In this document: positions 24,629 through 29,648 of the stretch, piece after piece
Layout of the letters: each line of letters starts with the position of its first letter
How positions within the stretch are numbered: the stretch's first letter is position 1
Assembly (NCBI GenBank): GCA_964514145.1
Contig: CAZEPM010000009.1
Coordinates: forward strand, 1-29,648
From: Phocaeicola_A sp964514145
GTDB lineage: Bacteria; Bacteroidota; Bacteroidia; Bacteroidales; Bacteroidaceae
DNA length: 29,648 bases
Reading direction: 5' to 3'
Position numbers and translations under genes: made by a program
Notes under the pieces: generated by a model
What the model was told of the DNA's origin: nothing
Databases searched by the model: none
What the model saw: only the letters and a program-made list of their open reading frames with translations

Positions 24629-27600
24629 ATGATTCTATTTTTCAGAACATCTACTCAAAACGTGATTGCAACAGAATGTGACCACACACCTGATGAAAAA
24701 GAAATTCAAAAGCTGAGTTGGCTTTATGGTAACGCGATTATCGAAAAAGAAGAAAAACTACAAGGCTGTTTTGTCGGGCCACGCAAAGAAATGATAACGC
24801 CATGGAGCACCAATGCAGTAGAAATCACTCAAAACATGGGTTTAGAAGGAATTACACGTATAGAAGAATATTATCCGGTGCAAGATGAGAAAGCTGAATA
24901 CGACCACATGCTACAACGTCTCTACCACGGATTAAATCAAGACATTTTTACCATAAACATCCAACCTCAACCCATCATATATATTGACAACATTGAAGAA
25001 TATAATGAACAAGAGGGATTAGCGCTGTCACGTGAGGAAATAGATTATCTTTTGAAAGTAGAAAAAGATTTAGGACGTAAATTAACCGATTCTGAAGTCT
25101 TCGGTTTTGCTCAAATCAATTCGGAACACTGCCGTCACAAAATCTTTGGTGGAACGTTTATCATCGACGGTAAGGAAATGGAGTCCTCACTCTTTCAAAT
25201 GATCAAAAAAACAACAAATGAAAATCCGAATAAGATTATTTCAGCCTACAAAGATAATGTGGCTTTTGCCGAAGGACCGATAGTAGAACTATTCGCACCC
25301 AAGGACCATTCGACATCCGATTACTTTGTTATCAAAGATATCAAAACCGTTATTTCCTTAAAAGCAGAAACACACAACTTCCCAACAACGGTAGAACCCT
25401 TTAATGGAGCTTCTACAGGCACAGGCGGTGAGATTCGGGATCGTATGGGAGGCGGTAAAGGGTCATGGCCTATTGCCGGTACAGCTGTCTACATGACATC
25501 ATATCCTCGTACGGAAGAAGATCGCTCTTGGGAAAAGCTGCTACCTGTACGCAAATGGTTGTATCAAACTCCTGAGCAAATACTCATAAAAGCGTCTAAT
25601 GGGGCGTCTGACTTTGGCAATAAATTTGGCCAACCATTAATCTGTGGTTCTGTATTGACTTTTGAGCACAAAGAAAATGAAGTATTCTATGGCTACGATA
25701 AAGTTATCATGCTGGCCGGCGGTGTCGGATATGCTACTCAACGAGACTGCTTAAAGGGCAAACCCGAAACCGGAAACAAAATCGTGGTAATCGGAGGTGA
25801 TAATTATCGTATCGGTTTAGGTGGCGGATCTGTATCATCGGTTGATACCGGACGCTACTCGTCTGGCATAGAGCTCAATGCCGTACAACGCGCCAATGCG
25901 GAAATGCAGAAACGTGCCAACAACGTGATACGGGCTCTTTGTGAAGAAGATACAAATCCTATCGTATCCATACACGATCATGGTTCTGCCGGACACGTCA
26001 ATTGTTTATCCGAATTGGTAGAAGATTGCGGTGGCTTGATACAAATGTCTAAACTTCCAATCGGCGACAAAACGCTTTCTGCCAAAGAAATCATCGCTAA
26101 CGAAAGTCAAGAGCGCATGGGGTTATTAATCGATGAAAAAGCAATTGACCACGTTAAAAAGATAGCAGAACGCGAACGTGCTCCGATGTATATTGTTGGT
26201 GAAACAACCGGCGACCATCGTTTCGCTTTTGAACAGGCTGATGGCAAGCGTCCTTTTGACTTAGCTATCGACCAGATGTTCGGTTCATCACCCAAGACTT
26301 ACATGATTGATAAGACGGTAGAACATCACTATGAAGATGTAACCTATAACCAAGCTCAACTTAACGAATACGTTTCACAAGTACTACAACTAGAGGCTGT
26401 AGCATGCAAAGACTGGTTGACCAACAAAGTAGACCGTTCTGTTACCGGCAAAGTCGCCATGCAACAATGTCAAGGAGCTATCCAATTACCATTGAGTGAT
26501 TGCGGAGTTGTCGCACTTGATTACAAAGGAGAAAAGGGTATCGCAACATCTATCGGCCACGCTCCGCAAGCAGCATTAACGAATCCGGCTGCTGGTTCTG
26601 TTTTATCGGTATCGGAAGCCCTAACTAATCTGGTCTGGGCACCATTAGCAGATGGAATGGAAAGCATTTCTCTATCGGCCAACTGGATGTGGCCATGCCG
26701 TTCACAAGAAGGTGAAGATGCCCGACTTTACGCTGCGGTTCAAGCATTATCCGATTTCTGTTGCAGTCTGCATATCAATGTGCCGACAGGAAAAGACTCA
26801 CTTTCCATGACACAAAAATATCCGAACGGTAAGAAAGTCATTAGCCCCGGAACTGTTATCGTATCAGCAGGTGGCGAAGTTTCAGACATCAGGAAAGTTG
26901 TACATCAAGTGATAGTTAACAAGCCTAAAACAACGCTCTATCATATCGATTTTAGCTTTGATACATTGCGTTTGGGTGGCTCTGCGTTTGCACAATCATT
27001 GTACAAAATAGGCGACGATGTTCCTACCGTAACGAATCCCGAATACTTCTGCGAGGCCTTTATGACTATTCAGGAACTTGTCAACAAAGGCTTAATCTTA
27101 GCAGGCCATGATATTTCTGCAGGTGGATTGATTACCACACTACTTGAAATGTGTTTCGCAAACGAAGAAGGAGGATTAGACATCAATCTTAATAAATTCA
27201 AAGAACACGATTTAATAAAAATCTTATTTGCTGAGAATCCAGGGATTGTCATACAAATTGACGACAAGCATAAGAATGAAGTTAAAGAGATATTAGATAA
27301 CGCCGGTATCGGTTACGTAAAACTCGGAAAGCCGACTGACGAAAGACATATTCTCATCGAAAAAGACAATGCGACCTATCACTTCGGTATTGATTATTTA
27401 CGCGATGTCTGGTATTATTCTTCTTATCTGTTAGATTGTAAACAAAGCATGAACGGTTGTGCAAAGAAACGTTTTGAAAACTATAAGCAACAACCGCTCG
27501 AAATCGTATTTAATAAAGATTTTTCCGGAAAATTCACCCAATATGGAGTAGACCCTAATCGCCGTACCTCAAGTGGTATTCGAGCAGCCATAATCCGTGA

Positions 27601-28330
27601 AAAGGGAACAAATGGCGAGCGGGAAATGGCCTATGCACTCTACTTAGCCGGATTCGATGTTAAAGATGTCATGATGACAGACTTAATTAGCGGCCGTGAA
27701 ACACTGGAAGACATTAACATGATTGTCTTCTGTGGAGGTTTTTCCAATTCTGATGTACTCGGTTCAGCCAAAGGCTGGGCTGGAGCATTCCTCTTCAATC
27801 CGAAAACAAAAGAGAGTCTGGACAAATTTTATGCACGTGAAGATACTTTGTCATTGGGTGTATGCAACGGATGTCAGCTAATGATGGAACTTAATCTGAT
27901 CAATCCGGAATTCGAGAAACAAGGACGAATGCTGCACAACGATTCTCGTAAATTTGAATCTTCATTCGTAGGATTGACCATTCCGATGAATCGTAGCGTC
28001 ATGTTCGGCTCGTTAAGTGGAAACAAACTGGGTATTTGGGTGGCACACGGAGAAGGAAAATTCTCACTGCCCTATGAAGAAGACAAATATAACATTATTG
28101 CTAAATATAGTTATGATACTTATCCCGGTAATCCCAATGGCTCAAACTATTCTGTTGCCGGAATTGCCAGTGCAGACGGTCGACATGTAGCAATAATGCC
28201 CCACTTGGAACGTGCATTCTTCCCTTGGCAAAATGCCTATTATCCGGCAGATCGCAAGATGACAGATCAAATCACACCTTGGTTCGAAGCATTTGTTAAT
28301 GCTTATAATTGGGTAAAAGAGCACAAGTAA
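24629..28330 (+). CDS. purL: Phosphoribosylformylglycinamidine synthase, long single-chain form
   Basis: 1233 residues. Fourth step of purine synthesis: FGAR + glutamine + ATP to FGAM, in the cytoplasm. All parts are fused: N-terminal PurS-like domain (1-150), linker with SREEIDYLLKVEKDLGRKLTDSEVFGFAQINSEHCRHKIFGG (about 134-175), two AIRS-like synthetase halves (about 210-1000; HNFPTTVEPFNGASTGTGGEIRDR near 251, HDHGSAGHVNCLSELVEDCGG near 451, AGHDISAGGLITTLLEMC near 825) and a C-terminal class I glutaminase (about 1000-1233) with nucleophile Cys in GVCNGCQLM (about 1077) and PHLERAFFPWQ (about 1190). This is the gamma-proteobacterial/Bacteroidetes long form, so no separate purS or purQ is needed. 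Monocistronic with its own terminator. Confidence 0.97.
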   Translation: MILFFRTSTQNVIATECDHTPDEKEIQKLSWLYGNAIIEKEEKLQGCFVGPRKEMITPWSTNAVEITQNMGLEGITRIEEYYPVQDEKAEYDHMLQRLYHGLNQDIFTINIQPQPIIYIDNIEEYNEQEGLALSREEIDYLLKVEKDLGRKLTDSEVFGFAQINSEHCRHKIFGGTFIIDGKEMESSLFQMIKKTTNENPNKIISAYKDNVAFAEGPIVELFAPKDHSTSDYFVIKDIKTVISLKAETHNFPTTVEPFNGASTGTGGEIRDRMGGGKGSWPIAGTAVYMTSYPRTEEDRSWEKLLPVRKWLYQTPEQILIKASNGASDFGNKFGQPLICGSVLTFEHKENEVFYGYDKVIMLAGGVGYATQRDCLKGKPETGNKIVVIGGDNYRIGLGGGSVSSVDTGRYSSGIELNAVQRANAEMQKRANNVIRALCEEDTNPIVSIHDHGSAGHVNCLSELVEDCGGLIQMSKLPIGDKTLSAKEIIANESQERMGLLIDEKAIDHVKKIAERERAPMYIVGETTGDHRFAFEQADGKRPFDLAIDQMFGSSPKTYMIDKTVEHHYEDVTYNQAQLNEYVSQVLQLEAVACKDWLTNKVDRSVTGKVAMQQCQGAIQLPLSDCGVVALDYKGEKGIATSIGHAPQAALTNPAAGSVLSVSEALTNLVWAPLADGMESISLSANWMWPCRSQEGEDARLYAAVQALSDFCCSLHINVPTGKDSLSMTQKYPNGKKVISPGTVIVSAGGEVSDIRKVVHQVIVNKPKTTLYHIDFSFDTLRLGGSAFAQSLYKIGDDVPTVTNPEYFCEAFMTIQELVNKGLILAGHDISAGGLITTLLEMCFANEEGGLDINLNKFKEHDLIKILFAENPGIVIQIDDKHKNEVKEILDNAGIGYVKLGKPTDERHILIEKDNATYHFGIDYLRDVWYYSSYLLDCKQSMNGCAKKRFENYKQQPLEIVFNKDFSGKFTQYGVDPNRRTSSGIRAAIIREKGTNGEREMAYALYLAGFDVKDVMMTDLISGRETLEDINMIVFCGGFSNSDVLGSAKGWAGAFLFNPKTKESLDKFYAREDTLSLGVCNGCQLMMELNLINPEFEKQGRMLHNDSRKFESSFVGLTIPMNRSVMFGSLSGNKLGIWVAHGEGKFSLPYEEDKYNIIAKYSYDTYPGNPNGSNYSVAGIASADGRHVAIMPHLERAFFPWQNAYYPADRKMTDQITPWFEAFVNAYNWVKEHK

Positions 28331-28350
28331 ATCTATTTACAATAAACAAA

Positions 28351-28389
28351 AAAAGGTTGACAAGATTAATCCATACTTGTCAACCTTTT
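28351..28389 (+). terminator. Intrinsic terminator of purL
   Basis: A perfect 14-bp stem, AAAAGGTTGACAAG (28351-28364) with CTTGTCAACCTTTT (28376-28389), and an 11-base loop; the T-run is the end of the right arm. It lies 20 bp after the purL stop and 40 bp before the next gene. Confidence 0.85.
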
Positions 28390-28428
28390 CGTTTAAGAAT
28401 CCTCATTCGCTTATTTCTCCATTCAATC

Positions 28429-28977
28429 ATGAAACTTCATTTACAACTCTTTTTTCTGTTTTTCCGTATTGGTATGTTCACCATTGGTGGTGGATATGCC
28501 ATGATTCCGCTCATACAAGAAGATCTTATCAACAAGCGGAAATGGATTTCACAAAAAGATTTCATAGATCTGATGGCAGTAGCTCAATCCGCTCCAGGAG
28601 TTTTTGCCGTAAATATTGCCATATTCATAGGATATAAGCTTTGTGGTATTAAAGGGAGTTATACCGCAGCACTGGGAACAATATTACCTTCATTTCTCAT
28701 AATGTTACTTATTGCTATTTTCTTCCAACAATTCAAACAATATACACTTGTTGAAAACATATTCAAAGGCATTCGCCCTTGCGTTGTTGCTCTCATAGCA
28801 GCACCGACTTTCACGATTGCCCGCACTACCGGTATCAATCGATATAACATTTGGATTCCCATAGTCAGCGCTTTTCTTATCTGGATTTGGGGAGTGTCTC
28901 CTATATACATCATCATTATAGCCGGTATTAGCGGATATCTATGGGGTTATTATCAACGTCATAAGCACCACTCGTAA
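28429..28977 (+). CDS. Chromate transporter, N-terminal half-type (ChrA short chain)
   Basis: 182 residues from ATG at 28429 (MKLHLQLFFLFFRIGMF). A longer frame starts inside purL at 28309 but would run through the purL terminator. ChrA-family half protein: the signature FRIGMFTIGGGYAMIPLIQ (about 12-30), the Pro-Gly segment AQSAPGVFAVNIAIFIGYK (about 51-69) and about six membrane helices. Short-chain ChrA proteins are encoded as adjacent pairs and are thought to act as heterodimers of opposite topology; the partner starts 12 bp after this stop. Family members export chromate or related anions; the substrate in gut Bacteroidales is not established. Confidence 0.9.
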   Translation: MKLHLQLFFLFFRIGMFTIGGGYAMIPLIQEDLINKRKWISQKDFIDLMAVAQSAPGVFAVNIAIFIGYKLCGIKGSYTAALGTILPSFLIMLLIAIFFQQFKQYTLVENIFKGIRPCVVALIAAPTFTIARTTGINRYNIWIPIVSAFLIWIWGVSPIYIIIIAGISGYLWGYYQRHKHHS

Positions 28978-28989
28978 AAGTTTATTATC

Positions 28990-29568
28990 ATGATATTCTT
29001 AGAACTCTTCTATGCATTCTTCAAAATAGGTCTTTTTGGCTTTGGCGGCGGATATGCCATGCTTTCACTTATTCAAGGCGAAGTCGTGATCAAACACCAA
29101 TGGCTCACTAGTTCCGAATTCACTGATATCGTAGCCATGAGCCAGATGACCCCTGGCCCTATCGGAATTAACTCTGCAACCTATGTCGGGTATGCATCTA
29201 TCATTGAAGCAGGATACCCCACATGGGTTGGCATTATAGGCAGCTTCATCGCTACTTTTGCCGTATGCTTACCGTCATTTATCCTGATGTTACTCATCAG
29301 TAAATACCTGCTCAAATATCAAAAACATCCTGTCGTTAAGGCAATCTTCAGTGGATTGCGTCCGGCAGTGGTAGGCCTGTTGGCTGCTTCTGCCTTGTTA
29401 CTTATGAAACCGGAAAACTTTAGCAGTCCGGACGAATCAGTAATTCAGTTTCTAATCAGCATACTTCTTTTTGCAGGAACATTCATAGCCAGTTATCACT
29501 ACAAAGTCCATCCCATTCTACTCATTATCATTTGTGGAGCTATCGGAAGCATTATCTATTCATTCTAA
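28990..29568 (+). CDS. Chromate transporter, partner half (ChrA short chain)
   Basis: 192 residues. Second half of the pair: FKIGLFGFGGGYAMLSLIQ (about 11-29), MSQMTPGPIGINSATYVGY (about 51-69, the motif QMTPGPIxxNxATxxGY characteristic of ChrA) and six hydrophobic helices, the last about 170-190. The spacing of 12 bp to the upstream half implies one transcript. The two halves are clearly homologous to each other over the N-terminal motif, consistent with an old duplication. Nothing recognisable follows in the last 80 bp of the window. Confidence 0.9.
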   Translation: MIFLELFYAFFKIGLFGFGGGYAMLSLIQGEVVIKHQWLTSSEFTDIVAMSQMTPGPIGINSATYVGYASIIEAGYPTWVGIIGSFIATFAVCLPSFILMLLISKYLLKYQKHPVVKAIFSGLRPAVVGLLAASALLLMKPENFSSPDESVIQFLISILLFAGTFIASYHYKVHPILLIIICGAIGSIIYSF

Positions 29569-29648
29569 GTTTAATATAATATTGAGTACTAATATATACG
29601 TGAGTTCGGGATAAGCTTACTTAATACCATTATACGACCGGCAATCAA

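Overview
The window comes from a Bacteroidales genome, most likely Bacteroides or a close relative. Three things point there. First, most housekeeping and efflux genes are preceded by the Bacteroidetes-type -7 element TAnnTTTG about 30-50 bp upstream of the start (upstream of ribE, the tolC-like gene, rlmH, the small winged-helix gene, uvrA, the LysM gene and purL). Second, there is a SusC/SusD pair controlled by an ECF sigma factor and a FecR-type anti-sigma factor. Third, PurL is the long single-chain form and chromate transport is encoded as two half-length genes.

Layout: (1) 13-1174, minus strand: a two-gene unit of riboflavin synthase (ribE) and an FMN-type nitroreductase. (2) 1542-8039, plus strand: a six-gene efflux operon (TolC-like outer-membrane factor, MacA-like adaptor, MacB-like ATPase, MacB-like permease, LytS-type histidine kinase, LytTR response regulator), starting at a good promoter and ending at a strong terminator. 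(3) 8167-9001: rlmH facing a small winged-helix gene, with a shared hairpin between them. (4) 9131-10575, minus strand: an Nramp Mn/Fe transporter followed closely by what looks like a frameshifted small gene. (5) 10678-11595: a small lipoprotein gene, then a gene-free stretch with 22-bp tandem palindromic repeats interrupted by a 100-N assembly gap, then the terminator of the susD gene. (6) 11596-18836, minus strand: ECF sigma factor, FecR anti-sigma, SusC with an N-terminal STN signalling domain, and SusD. No carbohydrate enzyme is encoded in the window, so the substrate is unknown. (7) 19020-21851, minus strand: uvrA. (8) 21978-24502, plus strand: a three-LysM periplasmic protein translationally coupled to an outer-membrane beta-barrel. 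(9) 24629-28330: purL. (10) 28429-29568: two half-length chromate transporters.

How the parts work together: the efflux operon carries its own membrane sensor and regulator at its 3' end, so it is probably self-regulated. The sigma-FecR-SusC-SusD block is a transmembrane signalling nutrient-uptake locus in which the STN domain of SusC reports ligand binding to FecR. In the leader between fecR and susC there is an intrinsic terminator that only makes sense for a transcript antisense to susC, which is the strongest lead for a regulatory RNA here. Other points worth a second look are the broken small gene behind the Nramp transporter, the palindromic tandem repeat array at the assembly gap, the LysM/receptor-like fusion protein, and the altered first zinc module of UvrA.
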